Assembly (NCBI RefSeq): GCF_963676685.1
Contig: NC_092348.1
Span: forward strand, 26,077,386-26,141,385
DNA: 64,000 bases
Direction: 5' to 3'
Source: Mytilus edulis
Taxonomy: Eukaryota > Mollusca > Bivalvia > Mytilida > Mytilidae
Numbering within the stretch: the stretch's first letter is position 1; each line of letters opens with the position of its first letter. Position numbers and translations under genes: made by a program. A model generated the notes under the pieces. That model ran no database searches, was not told the DNA's origin, and worked only from the letters and a program-made list of their open reading frames with translations. Positions 1 to 12,290 of this stretch are shown piece by piece.

Positions 1-787
1 ATTTTACTTTTTTCAATAGACGTAAACATTGTTTGTTTAATTATTATAATCTTAAATACAGGTTATTTTCAATTTCCCAATTTTATCAAGGTAGCTAAAA
101 GCTCATCCTCTGAAGCGATATTCAAATGCTTGTCTTTTACTAATTGTTTTACTCAATTTGAAAATAAAAGTTCATTTTAGTACAAACGTGATTTTAATAT
201 ATTAGTAACCAAAACATGAAATTATATCTTTATGGTAAGCATAACAGATATGCATGCAAACGTTTTGTTACCTAGTTTATTGGTATATATACTTCTGTTC
301 ATTACTATTCATTACCATTTTTGAGACAATCTCTTGCACATTAGGTAAAAACATTCGTTAAAAAGGTTTATTAGCGACCGTAAAAGTAAATTGTTCGTAT
401 TCCTATAGATAATTAATTAATCTTAAAATCCTCTTAATTCTTAACCAGAATTTAATTTCTCTTTAAATACATTTAATAATTAACTCGTTTTTTTCTTTCG
501 ATCATATGAAAAAAGTTTAGAAATGTTCAGATGTGTAAATTTCTCGTATAAGTTTAAATAAGATCATATAAATAGATTGGAGCGTATCCCCAAGTTTATC
601 TATATTTATTCATATGTCATATTTCTATCTGTCGATACGAACATTAATCTATCTGATATACAATTCTTTTTTACATGCAGTGTAATTAGTGGGTTTTCCA
701 TATCACATATATGACAAACTACGAGATACTGGATATGTGAATAAATTATAATCTTGTATTGAGCACAGTATTGTTTGTTATTTCAGA
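1..787. other. Probable first intron of array copy 1
   Basis: No coding exon seen. Parts (about 200-380 and 590-780) resemble the intron before exon 1 of copy 4 (about 39190-39770), so this is probably the intron between copy 1's off-window first exon and its ATG exon. Confidence 0.5.
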
Positions 788-1484
788 ATGGTAGATTTAA
801 TTTCATTATCTATGTAAGTATAAACACGATGAATTAAAACTATATTTTACATCAAACATTTGTACACATTCGAAATGAGATAAGAATTCTTCATTCGAGT
901 ATTAAGCTACAATATACAAATATGAAAAGAATGATATGGTGAAAATACCCAATATGTAGCCTCAACCAAATTAAAACTAATTAAATCAGGAAGTTGTTTT
1001 CTGTTAAGTCCATTTGAATCATTGTATTAACTGTTTTTCCTTTAAATCACTCCACAAATGAATCTTATATTATATACAAAATAAGGCAAATGATGAAGAT
1101 AGTTATATTTGGCTAATTCTCTTCTCTGAGGCCAATTAAACGAGAACCTTAATATTATATACAGTAATAATGAAGAACATCACTGTATAATATACCCATA
1201 CCTATGATACATGTTCAATGTGAGCATTCTTTTAATTTTACATTTAAAAAAGCGATAAAACAATATTGACTACGGGCAAATGTAACCCAAAGATGAAATA
1301 TCAAAATAATAGCAGTCAGGTGTACTCCAGACTTACAGTTTCTATAAGTCAATTCAAATACAAAACGTGTTGCACCATCACAACCATACAAGACAAAAAC
1401 AAAATACCTTTGCAGGTAAACTATGCCCGACGGAATGACAAGCTTAAAATTAATAACCAAATTTCAAGACATCAAATTAACAAA

Positions 1485-1815
1485 GGCTCCTGACTTAGGA
1501 CAAGCGCAAAAATGCGGCGGGGTTAAACATATTTATGAGATCGAAACCCTCCTCTTTACATTTAGCTAATGTAAAATGAACAAACACACAGCAATACGCA
1601 CAGTGAAACTTAGTTTAAAAGAAGCCCGATACCTATTGTCAGAATATGTAACACTAGAAACTAGGCAAAATGACAATAATACATAAAAGAAGGGCGAAAG
1701 ATATAAATTAACAAGGGACTAGTATCAGTAACTGACATGCCAATGCCAGACCTCAATTGAACTAAGTGATAGATAATGTCTTCATCATATGAAAACCAAG
1801 CACACATCATTATAC
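1485..1815 (-). repeat. Fragment of a retroelement 3' tail (family shared with 29585-30478)
   Basis: Sits in intron 1 of copy 1. Shares the blocks around GCAATACGCACAGT, GACAATAATACATAA and ACTGACATGCCA with the longer copy at 29.6-30.5 kb and the fragment at 19.5 kb. The coding part is absent. Confidence 0.55.
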
Positions 1816-2870
1816 TCTATGTATTGAAACATTTGTTTTCAGGACACTTCCTGTAGTTGTATTTTTAAAGATAATTTTCTGGGTATCTATTTGTTGTAGA
1901 TTTTCAGACAGATACATGAATTTATGTGGTAATCAAGGATTGAATCCGACCACACTTGATCAACACACAGTGGTAAGTGTACAGTTTATCGATATCAATT
2001 AAAATAAAAACTAAAACATTAGAATAAACTTGTTCATGGTAAAATTTTAAATTTGAAGAAATCACTACACTACTTAAATTTATCAACAGAGCAATACAAA
2101 GCTAAGACTGGCAAAATGTGCAGTAAAACAGCGGAATACATTCTGTATACAAGTGTTTCTCAATGTTAAAAGATTGCAAAGTTCTTCAGTTTTACGTTCT
2201 GAAATTATTATACTTTACATATAAAGTTTTTTTGTGTTGTAATCATGGTAATGATGAACAATGCATGTAGGTAAATTTTTAACTAGGATATGAAAATTTA
2301 AATACAATATGCATTAAAAGAAATAATTTCAATAAATCGAGTGTTCATAACTTGAATATTTCAATAATACTTCTGTACAAATAACTTTTTCGTTGAAAAA
2401 TCCCAGTTTTTAATTTGGGTTAGTTACCTGAATATATGTATGCTCTTCAATGTAAATTCGGCATAGATGTGAGATATTATGAATTCAGTAAGAAGAAGGC
2501 ATCTTTAAATTTATTTTTTGACCTTTCAAATAGAAAATCACAATGCTATTAGAAATTCACAACTTACCACATGTTTCTTAGGATATTATTTTGTTTTAAT
2601 TCTCCAACCGATATGAAAGGGGTCTTTTGAATTATGTTCCTCATTTTCATCTCTTAAAGAAATAAAAATACATGCAACAACCGTGTAGATTCATGTGATC
2701 GGCGTAGTCTCTTTAGATCTTCTTCTGCTAGTTATCAACCTTATTGTTTTCTATATGATAATAAGAAGGTGTGGTATGATTGCCAATAAGATAACTATAA
2801 CATATATGTCATTTTGTCCGTTTTACTTTTAATATGCAGTATGTACAAGAATGGCTGCATACGTATATCC

Positions 2871-2895
2871 TTTTTTTTTTTTTTTTTTTTTTTTT
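2871..2895 (+). repeat. Poly(T) tract
   Basis: A run of 25 T in intron 2 of copy 1. It lies next to fragments of the dispersed repeat ending in CATACCACATCTTC, so it may be the A-tail of a minus-strand retro-insertion. Confidence 0.7.
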
Positions 2896-2984
2896 ATAAC
2901 TCTTTATGTTTTAAATCACAACAAACATATTAGATGCATGATTTTTTTTGTAAGTTGTTATTGCCATTGAACTAACTGTCAGTA

Positions 2985-3220
2985 ACTATGAGTGTTGTGT
3001 TTCATATTTGTTTTTCGTTCATTATTTTGTGCATTAGTTTTATGGTTTGAATTGTTTTACCTAGGTCATTTCGGGGCCTTTTATCGGGGACTATGCGGTA
3101 AGAGATTTTCTCATTGGTGAAGCATTACAATGCCTTATAGTTGTTGATTTTTGTGTACTTTGGTCTCTTATGAAGGGTTGTCTCATTGCAGTCATACACA
3201 TCTTCAATTGTTTTGTTTGA
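2985..3220 (+). repeat. Dispersed repeat ending in GTTGTCTCATTG...CATCTTC
   Basis: Has the successive blocks CATTTCGGGGCC, TTTTATCGGGGACTATGCGG, TTTGGTCTCTTATG and GTTGTCTCATTG. Related copies or ends occur at about 33225-33335, 48500-48690, 48870-48965, 57425-57515 and 61865-62030 (+). Ends are approximate. Confidence 0.6.
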
Positions 3221-4454
3221 TATAATCTCGGATATTGAATCAACTGCATAAGATAAAGATCAGAACTATTTATGATATCCAGCATATAATTATTAGTATG
3301 ACAAAAAACAAACAATTCATATCAAAGAAAATGAATCTAATCTTATACATTACTTGTGACAGTAATACGTCGTTGATTCTTGATTGCCAACTTGTAGTTT
3401 ATATTAATATGTATCTACTGTTGGTTAATTATTATTTATTGGATACCCATTGTCGTGGGTTTCGTGTATACAGGTGACAACGAATTCAAATGTTCAACGA
3501 ATAACACATTTTCTATAGGATGCCAATGAAGGGATTGGCAAAACCACGATATAAAATATCCACAAAAAAGTTTTCTTCAATGATTTTATCCACAATATAA
3601 ATGACCAACAAATATGATTCCACAGTGTATTAAAAAGAGACTCAGATGATATCAATGAAGGATATTTAAACTCATAAGTCGAAGACAAACCAACTCATTG
3701 ATGTAAAAAAAAAACACGAATAGCACCGAAACACAAACAAATTCTGTATGAAACAAAACATTCACAAATAAAGACAAAACAACACAAATCACAAATCTTA
3801 TAGTTCCTGAAGATTAAGCATATCGTATTCTTAATTTCAGTCTTTACGCTTAACCACAAGTCTTAGGGCATAGGTTTGTAAAATTGCTAATGGGCATGTA
3901 AAATTCTTCTATAAAGGCCAACAGAATCCAATAAAATTTTTCTAAAAAATGAGCTTCTGGCGTGTGGACTTTAAAGTTACGAGTGAATGCTGAAATGTAG
4001 TGTCATTTTGTTGCGCATGTACCTTAAGATTCGGTAAAACGTCTCATTTTGTTATGTTACATTCTAGTCAAAGAGGACGGGATTACATTTACGATAGATA
4101 AAATACACGTAAAATTGTGATGGCCTCGATAACATTTACGGATAGCTTGTTTGGTTGTGGTTCTTGAGTGTTTAAGGCTATTACATAATTTCTAAAAGTT
4201 GTATCATTTATTTGTTTAAACGCACTTTACAAAAGGAATACAAGTTATTCAAGTTAATAGTGTATAATAGGCGTCCGTCTGTGAAATTGTGATTGAAGAT
4301 GACCTGAATTAACAGGATGCACTTTTACATAATAAATATGTAATTTTCAAAGTTTTCTATTTCTATTGAAATGTACATAACTAAAAAGTTTTAGTATAAC
4401 ATATGTTAACATGAAGTATATCTAACAGAGTAACCCATTTCTATTTCTTCATAT

Positions 4455-4780
4455 TTATAGAAAGAAATAAGGAGATGTGGTATGATTGCCAATGAGACCA
4501 CTCTCCATCCACATCACAATGTGTAAAAAGTAAACAATTATAAATCAAAGTACGACATTCGACACGGAATCTTGGCTCACAACGTAAGGCAAGCTATAAA
4601 GGGTCCTTAAAGGACTATTGTAAACAATTCATAAAGGAAACCAAAGATATCATCTTTATAATAAACGAAAAACATTTTTTAACCACATCAACAAACGACA
4701 ACCATTGAACTACAGGTTTTTGACTTAGGACAGATGCATACACATGCACCGGGTTTAAACGTTTTAACAGGCGCTAACCT
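4455..4780 (-). repeat. Dispersed repeat, reverse copy of the type at 37960 and 43255
   Basis: Begins GGAGATGTGGTATGATTGCC and runs through TCTTGGCTCACAACG and CAAGCTATAAAGGG, the reverse complement of blocks at 37960-38275 and 43255-43585. Lies in intron 2 of copy 1. Confidence 0.6.
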
Positions 4781-5129
4781 TCACCCTTACCTGAAACAGT
4801 AGTATAACATTTTAGCATATAAAAGACACAATAAAAATATCAATTGAAATTGCTTAACTTGTACAAACAAAATATATACAAAAACAAGAGTACATACACA
4901 ATAACGCACAATAATTACAATATTAGTACAAAAGATGTAAAAAATGTAGGTTTTATGTAACTGGATGTTTATATCATTCTAAATAAGAAGCAATTATTGT
5001 CAATCTCCTTTGCAATAATAAACCTTTTAACTCACATTTATCCTCTTAGTGCATCTTGGTTGTGGTAATGTTTTGCCTCAGATTGCAATTTTCTAAACGT
5101 TGGTTATACGCTGGTCGTGCATTTAAAAA

Positions 5130-5350
5130 GTAAAATCACAAAAATACTGAACTCCACGGAAAATTAAACCGTATGGAAAGTCCCTAATCAAATGGCAAAA
5201 TCTCAAAAAAAAAGCTCAAACACATCAAAAGAATAGATAACAAATTTCATATTCCAGACTTGGTACAGCATTTTTCTTCTGTAGAAAATGTTTCTTTAAA
5301 ACCTGGTTTTAAAGGGAGCGTAACCTCTAACTTGTATGACAGTTGCATCA
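5130..5350 (+). repeat. Dispersed repeat with core GTAAAATCACAAAAATACTG
   Basis: Same family as 36804-37060, 56768-56865, 58465-58740 and 63379-63512 (+), and as 9960-10115, 23225-23360, 45510-45770 and 47425-47520 (-). Recognised by the ordered blocks TACTGAACTCC, GGAAAGTCC, CAAATGGCAAAAT and CTTGGTACAG. Confidence 0.6.
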
Positions 5351-7140
5351 GATTCCATTATATTGACAACGATGCATGAAAAAAACAAATCTAATTGGTA
5401 AAAATACAGCAGTCACCACTGTTTTATAAATGCGATTTGAAATAACAGATCTTCAATGAGCATGTGGACGTAGAAGGGTGTAGGAGGATGTAGAACACCT
5501 ACAAAAAGTCCGGAGTTGTGAATGCTTAACGTGTCTTTCCAACTTATACCCGTTTCTAGGACACAAAGCTTCAACTACTATTGTATTCTTATTCCAAAAT
5601 TATAATTATTATTTATCAGCTCCAGGACGTGAAATTCACGACGAAAATCGGAATCCAATATGTACTTATAGATTAGTCACGAATTTGCTTTCTAACATTC
5701 TTCAACCATATGTTTTGGAGTTTTTCACTGAACAAGGGTACACACCTTTATAGGGGTTAGCTGAAGCCCTTCTCCATGTTCATGATTTTTTCCGTTGTGC
5801 TGAATACCAAATGGTAGCCTTTGGCTGTTTTCTGTACTTTGTCGGGTTGTTGTCACTTTTAAACATTCCATGTCTATTCTCTATCTAATTCCAACAATAC
5901 AAATATCAAGTAAGAACATTCAACCAAAGTTATCGATCAGGTGTAGATTCCTAGGAATCGAAAAGATCTCCTCTTATAACTTCAATCAAAATATTTACAG
6001 CTTTTTTTTGCTATTATTCCCAATGCCATATTACAAAACTCGGTTACATTCTTTGACATTGATTTATCTACAAAAATTGTAATCGTAGATACATTTTATA
6101 CAATCGTTTATGTTTTCAGAAATCAGGGATTCTTCATAATCACTGATTAAACAAATTCAGTGTTTCATATACATATATCAATTGATCTAATTATTAAAAA
6201 AATAATACAAGATTAAAGCTTATAATAACATTCATATTCTATTGTTTCATTGTGAGTTATAAAGATGTACTTTTTGATCAGATGATGGGCCAGGTGACAA
6301 TGGTGTTGCTGGTATTGAAAATCCTGGATGGATACCACAGCCTTCATCTAGCACCGAAATGACAAGGTCAAACTCAACACAATCATCGGCGCCACCTGTC
6401 GTCAAAGCTCCAGGCTACGCAGAACAATATTAATGTAATCGGAATACGAGGGATTATTATTGTATTTGCAAGAAAACGACTCGTTTGTGCTGCGTACTAC
6501 TCATCTGAATTCAATTGTATTTCATTACTAAGCAAGTTGTTGTTATATTAAACAAAACAAATGCACTATCCAGGACTGTTGTATTCTATTAATTCATTTT
6601 GATATCACGGTATACAGTGGAAAGTATCTATAAATAGATATGTATGTTACATTTTAGTGTATTGATTAACATGTAAATTGATGATTGACTCTGTAGAAAA
6701 TTAAAATGCTTTGCTTACAATTCTCAATGTACCCATTTTACATGCATTGTGTTATAAAAGAAATTAAATTGATGATTTCAGAATGAACAAATAAGCCGTT
6801 AGTATTAAGACTGTTTTACTCCACACCAATCGCAGTCCAGCTTAATCATTTAAACATGAAACATATATGTCAATGATTATTAACCATATCCTAACAATGT
6901 TGCATAATACATGCGTTGTTGTTATCTATGGCCGTGTTCACACCAAACGCCGTGTAGAGTAAACATGTTTACAATTAGTTTAGTGTAGTGTACACTGGTT
7001 TCACATTACATTTGTTTACATCTATACACCTTGTTTAGCTACCTGTACATAAGATTTGTTCCCACTTGTAAACTATATGTCATTTAAATGTTCATTACGT
7101 AGAACTGAATTCAAAATTTTTGGACAATTTTTCTAGCGGT

Positions 7141-7416
7141 AAGGGAACAACCATTTGTCTTCAAAAGGGGGTGGGGTGGAAATGGAAATATTCCGTTCCC
7201 CAATTTGATAAAAAAAGTGGTCATACACATGATAAAAAAAATTTATTCTGAATCAAGAGTTTCCCCATACATTATAGTGTTAAATATTGAAAAAAAAAGT
7301 ATTTGATCACCAGCATCGAAAAAAAGGAATAAAAACGTACGCGCGAAAAAAAATCTGACTCAGATAAAAAAAAAAATAACCCTCCCCCTTTTTTTAAGTT
7401 AAGTGGTTGCTACTTT
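7141..7416. mobile_element. Nested inverted-repeat element
   Basis: Ends AAGGGAACAACCATTTG and, inverted, AAAGTAGCAACCACTTAA, with G-rich DNA inside the left end and C-rich DNA inside the right. Same layout as 7800-8104, so the two look like diverged members of one foldback family. Confidence 0.5.
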
Positions 7417-7799
7417 ATGAAAGCCATTTTTATTATTTGTAGTAGTTTGAATATACTAGAGATGTCTCGATTACGCATTAGAAAACGTTAGCTGCAGCAG
7501 CGTGCTTACAGCCGAAAAAAAAAGGATTGAGATATTAGGGATCACTACATTTTTATCTTTTCTGTTTGTTTCAAATGGTATTTCTTCTCCAAGTAGTATT
7601 TGGTCAAGGAATAGGGTAACGTTTTTTTTTTATTTATTTTAAGTGTTATTTAACGGATCTGAGATACTAGACAAACGTATCATTTACCTCACACTTTTTT
7701 TAGTCCAGATTTATGCGTGAATCGTTGTTTGAGTAAAGACCAGTGGCGAATATTTCTGTGTACGCCAAGTCGATTCGGGAAGACCTTTTCAAATGAATT

Positions 7800-8104
7800 A
7801 GGCAGCAACTATTTACTTCATTTTTTGGGGAGGGGAAAGGGGAGCGGGGGGAGGGGGGTAGGGGGCGTGGGCTATTGATTTTTTTCAGGACAAATTTTGG
7901 TGACAAGTCGAAATCAATTTTAGCATTATATATAGTGGCAGCTGAGGGTGAAACAAAAAAAAAAACAAAATTCAGGGCCAAAAACTGGAAACATTTTTGG
8001 TTTCCAAAACAAAATCCATAGCTCACCACCCCCACCCCCTTGCCTTTATGTTTTATACTCAACTATAATAGCCCCCCCCCCGAAAAATCAATTGGTTGCT
8101 GCCT
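7800..8104. mobile_element. Nested inverted-repeat element with poly-G and poly-C arms
   Basis: Ends AGGCAGCAAC...GTTGCTGCCT. The left arm carries G-runs (7827-7868) and the right arm C-runs (8027-8081), so the strand can fold back on itself. An open frame on the minus strand here is a by-product. Confidence 0.6.
7827..7868 (+). other. Strong G-quadruplex candidate
   Basis: Six runs of four to six G separated by one to three bases on the + strand, far exceeding the usual four-run rule. Part of the nested element at 7800-8104. Confidence 0.75.
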
Positions 8105-8619
8105 TATGGGTTCGGCAATGATGCTGCTTTGAGTCTTGATAAAGAACGTTAATTTTTTTTAACAAAAAAAAATCTGTAAAATTTAGACAATAATTTCTGT
8201 AAAGAACTATGTACTAATAATTATCAAAAATATCAATTTTACTCAAAAATAGTTTCCTCCTTAAATATATATACACGGTAAAACTAATGTCCTAAATGCC
8301 TAGTTTTGTGTACACTTAACCTACACAAGGCCTACATTGACTATCGACTGTGTGTAGATAAAACATGATTTAAACTACATGTAAACATTGAGTTTTATCA
8401 ATGGGAACGCAATTGTGTTTAGTTTACGTGTGAGTTACACTAACACAACACCGAATTTAGGTCAATGTGAACACGGCCTATGATAGTGATTCTATGTTGT
8501 GCTTGTGTACTATTATTTGTCTTCTTGTCTTTGTTAGCCATGGCGTTGTCAGTTTATTTTCGATACTTGAGTTTACAAACATATACCAATAATTTTAATT
8601 TAGGACCTTTGCCTCTGTT

Positions 8620-8850
8620 GTGAATGTGACTTTGTCTTCGTGTCCGTAATGCCGCAAACCAATGTTAACGTTGTTTCCCGTATTTTTGAAGTTGTGTGAT
8701 AGTGACGTGAGCGAGAGAGATGTGTTGCCGGATGGACAAGAAGGCTGAAAGTTTGTACTGTCGGAGTGTATGCCGTGTATTCTGTATTTTATGTTAACGT
8801 CTGTATATACATATAGTGTGAATAAATCGTGACTGTTATTTTCTACAAAG
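8620..8850 (+). repeat. Possible solo LTR-like or 3'-end fragment
   Basis: A more GC-balanced stretch ends with AATAAATCGTGACTG then TTATTTTCTACA, which resembles the polyadenylation region and CA end of an LTR. I could not find a convincing start or target duplication. Confidence 0.25.
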
Positions 8851-8899
8851 ATGGTGTTAAGTTACAAATTTATGAACGCTCGGAATTCTACGTTTACAA

Positions 8900-9589
8900 C
8901 AGCCTCTATATATCTAGTAATATGATGCCTCGAGAGAGGATGGTATAAGTATGTCGCCTTCTGTTTTTGAATGTGTGCGAGATATTCGGAATTCTCTAAC
9001 TTTATCCATGAATTGACATTAAAAATTGTGTTTATAAACTCCTACTTTTCACAATTTCATAACTTGATTACATATAGTTTAAAATACAGTTCTATTATTT
9101 ATATGATATCAACGTATAGCAGCTTTGTTATTTTGAAAAAGAGTAGCAAACATCTTTAATTCAATAATGTTATTTTTATTAGTTTTTGTTATTCTTTATT
9201 TTGTTCTTTAATTTTGTAGACGATTAAATCGCGAAGTTAAAATGTTTGCATTCTGCATGTGTGGGTCAAATTACTATTCTAGTGTTTAAACATAATTAAC
9301 AACACATCATTGATAACTGAGAGTTCTATTAAGAAAAACTACTACCCGTTCATTTGGTTCATAAACTAAACTTTAATGCTTTAAAATATGTCTGCATTGT
9401 CAAATATGTTGAACCAGGAACTTTATATGTATCAACTGGTGAGAGTAATAACAGCTTTGTCGAAATTTCTTTTTAGATCGTTGAAATGACACACGAATTA
9501 GTGTTTTTGAAGAAACTACATTATGCTACTTTAAAAATGCTACTTTTTGTACTCTTCTTTCTGTTTTTGTTTACTTTTTATTCAAAATA
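8900..9589. other. Upstream block shared by array copies 2 and 3
   Basis: No gene seen. Segments here (about 8940-9080 and 9480-9560) match 22670-22790 and 23560-23640, upstream of copy 3, so the duplicated unit includes this flank. Confidence 0.5.
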
Positions 9590-9680
9590 GGATTCAATAT
9601 TTGAAAGTCAAGAATGTAAAAGAACCGGGACAATTGAATAGCTTCAAGACCAGTTTTATACGACAGACATTGATATAAAG
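9590..9680 (+). other. Non-coding first exon of array copy 2 (5' end approximate)
   Basis: The exon ends at 9680 in TAAAG followed by a strong donor, gtaagtcatctgc, which is identical in copy 3. Joined to the next exon (from 12290) it puts TAA-AGA directly before the ATG, so the coding start is fixed by an in-frame stop. The same TAA-AGA-ATG junction forms in copies 3 and 4. The 5' boundary is a guess. Confidence 0.6.
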
Positions 9681-9959
9681 GTAAGTCATCTGCGTTAAAA
9701 TATGAAAATCAAAAGTTATAAAAAGTGATTGGAAATCCACATCTTCATATCTGTTTGTTTAATTCCTTTTTGTTACAATGAATATCTTCCCTGTCATGGG
9801 TTAGTTGAATAGTTGATTACTTACTCAGAAAATAGACCCACTTTATGCATTTGGCTCAATATGTTTTCGATATCTATTCATCCTCGGCTTTCAAATATTG
9901 TTGATTGAGCGTTTCCGGAGAAAGTTAATGGAAGCTCGAGAATCAGGTTCAATCCACCA

Positions 9960-10115
9960 TTTTCTACATTTGAAAATGCCTATACCAAGTCAGGAATGTG
10001 ACAGTTCTTGTCCATTCGTTTTTTATGCGTTTTGTTATTTGTTTTTGCCATGTGATTATGGACTTTCCGAATTGATTTTCCTGTAAGTTAAGTATTTTTG
10101 AGATTTTACTTTTTA
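9960..10115 (-). repeat. Dispersed repeat, GTAAAATCAC family, reverse copy
   Basis: Contains AAAATGCC..., GGAATGTGACAG and GATTATGGACTTTCCG, matching 23225-23360 and, inverted, 36804-37060. An open frame over it is not a gene. Confidence 0.55.
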
Positions 10116-10212
10116 TTAAACTTCAATTAAGTTTATCAGATGTCAGATGTTTCGATACTAACATGATTTATAACAAAATGTCATCAATTGTATGTTAACA
10201 TATTAATACACT

Positions 10213-10978
10213 ATTAGAGGTCGGTCATTTAAAGACGTATCAACCGTATCATATACGTTGACGTATCCGCATCTGCAGATATACCAACAAAAAAAAACCA
10301 GCATATAATCCCGAGCGTTAATTTTGTGTACTTTCAATAATGCAAATGGGCGATTGATTAATCTCTAAAGGAGAAACTTACAAAACAATTAGGAAAAATC
10401 GATTTTTTTGTGAAATATGTAACCCGACTTTTAAAGATATTCCGGATAGTTGGAACAGTTTACAGGCATTATAGGAGTGAATACGGTAAAATTGTGTGTT
10501 TGTGTATGAACTTGTTCTCACGTAGAACCAAATTGTTAATTGACAAATAGAGTGATACTCAGTAATTTTCTATTACCTTTGATGATAAAATCGCAAATGA
10601 ACAATATTCAAAGTTTCTTTAATACATGTATACAAGTAGTAAATTTTTTTTGTGTGCGTATTCATATAGGATGTTGAAATATATTTTTAACTAGATTATT
10701 AAAGGGTTGTGTACGATATTCGTGTACCTGCCCTACATGGGCTCCTTTTTAAAAGTAGTTAATAGAGCTTCTTATTTTTTTTTACAAAACACCACTATTA
10801 CAAATATTGAAAGTGTATGTTTGATTGTTTCGAAGAGATTCCAATTAGTTTGTTTTAAATGAAGCATGGTCTTATTAATAAGCTCGGGATCACATAATAT
10901 TTTTTGATCTATCTGCAGATGCGGATACGTCAACGTATACGATACGGTTGATACGTTTGTAAACGACCGACCTCTAAT
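10213..10978. mobile_element. DNA element with about 60 bp terminal inverted repeats
   Basis: The left arm (10213-10281) and right arm (about 10915-10978) are near-perfect inverted copies, starting ATTAGAGGTCGGTC and including GTATCAACCGTATC, GTTGACGTATCCGC and ATCTGCAGAT. The interior (about 630 bp) has no open frame of note, so it is non-autonomous. Lies in the first intron of copy 2. Confidence 0.8.
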
Positions 10979-11569
10979 GAAATTAAAGATCCTTAGGCTA
11001 AGTTATCCTAAAATGAATTTGAACACTTTTAAGATCTCCTTTAATACATTTTTTTATTGATTTCTGTGTGTGTTTATTCATCATTGGCCTTCACATAATG
11101 GGATTAATCGTTCACAATTGAAGGTTAATCGAGAAAAGTATGCTGAACGAATGAGGTAAATAGTTTCTTTTTTGTTTTAGTTGATTGTTCTTGAACAGGA
11201 CTTGTACCTATGATTTTCATAACACATATTTATACAATCAATTATCAACCAGTTCTACCATCTCGAGTAACTGAGATCAGAATATTTGTCAGAGTAAATC
11301 TAAATAGTAAAAAACCAGGTTTTATGAGTCGGTCTAGTAGCAGTGCCCAGTTTTTCCATTTGTATTGTATGTACTTATCTTTATCAAGGGCCAAACGTTG
11401 GTAGATAATGTTCTCCGTGGTAATGTTTAACATTTTGAGAGATTCTTGCTATGCATGCTTGTTGTTGTATTCATACTAATATCACTAAAATATAGGTTAC
11501 AACCTGCCGAATTGGACTATTTACCGGATTTGTAATAACATAAGCAACACGACGGATACCACATCAACC

Positions 11570-11770
11570 TTATTCAGAATTCGAAGTACAAAATGTTTTC
11601 TCGAACACCAAATCCTGTTTTTTGATTGGTTGAATTCTGGGTTTGAATACGATATTCGTGCTCGAAATTTTTATGACGGCAGAGATACGTCAGGGAGTCA
11701 GCTGTTAATATTTGTCTCATTAGACACAAGTTAACATCGATTTTAAAGAACAAAGGTAAATAATATTGAA
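11570..11770. other. Intronic block conserved between array copies 2 and 3
   Basis: Matches 26440-26660 over about 200 bases (shared GAAGTACAAAAT, ACACCAAATCCT, TTTGATTGGTTGAA, ACGATATTCGTGCTC), both before the ATG exon and both ending near a possible donor AAAGGTAAA. Could be a decayed alternative exon, a regulatory block or simple duplication. Confidence 0.5.
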
Positions 11771-12290
11771 AATTTGAATTTTTCACAATATTTCCTATAA
11801 AAATTGTATCTTTGGTTTAGAAAGTTATCGTTTATGTAAAACAATTTAATGATACAGATATAGAAGTAAATGCATGGCAACTGGAAAGATATGAATCTTA
11901 CAGGTAAATCTTGACTCAGGGATGTCCATTTTATACTCAGTCATTTTCACAACTGTGTTTCGCAAAGACATTGCTGAATCAGCCAGAAAATGCATAACAC
12001 TTTGGAATTTGTCCGTCACTTGCAAACCGAAACGACAATATAATGATTTACATTTTGCAGCGAATCAATAACTGTAAATGCTACATTATATGCATGATCC
12101 GTTGTTTTAGGCGTTCACTTTGCGACCTTATACAATTATGCACACTTCTATGAGCATGATCTGTAATAGATAAATTATGATAATTCCAATTTAAACGAAC
12201 TAAATCTATACTGTTTCACACATTATGTATGACGTCTTATATGTTACATCAGTGTCTCTGTAGTACATACACATTGTTTGTTATTTCAGA

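Larger units (their letters stand above)
788..6433 (+). pseudogene. Array copy 1: small single-pass membrane protein gene, probably frameshifted
   Basis: Coding exons by comparison with copies 2-5: 788-813, 1843-1972, 6282-6433 (introns gt-ag, phases 2 and 0). The ATG sits one base after the acceptor at 785-786, as in every copy. Exons 1-2 encode a short N-terminus and a membrane segment with Pro12, Lys18, Trp22 and Cys26, matching the family pattern. Exon 3 clearly matches copy 4, but just after its acceptor it has three bases where copy 4 has four, so the family frame is lost. Reading on gives 26 unrelated codons and a TGA at 6360-6362 (about 78 residues). The family frame can still be followed to a TAA at 6431-6433. 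In that frame the NPxY-type motif reads NPGW and both PPxY motifs are missing; 12 bases covering the second are deleted relative to copy 4. I see no alternative acceptor that restores the frame. The non-coding first exon should lie left of the window. Closest to copy 4. Confidence 0.7.
6930..8478. mobile_element. Non-autonomous DNA transposon with GGCCGTGTTCACA ends
   Basis: Left end GGCCGTGTTCACACCAAACG; right end is its inverted form, ...GTCAATGTGAACACGGCC. Both ends carry further GTGTAG/TTTACA-rich inverted blocks just inside. No transposase is visible. The inside holds two nested inverted-repeat elements (7141-7416 and 7800-8104). The neighbouring TA bases on both sides may be a target duplication. 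Confidence 0.65.

Noticed and set aside
7700-8062. 120-codon open frame on the minus strand, one of the longer ones in the window
   Set aside because: It runs through the G-rich/C-rich arms of a nested inverted-repeat element; Pro/Ser-rich low-complexity translation and no family match.
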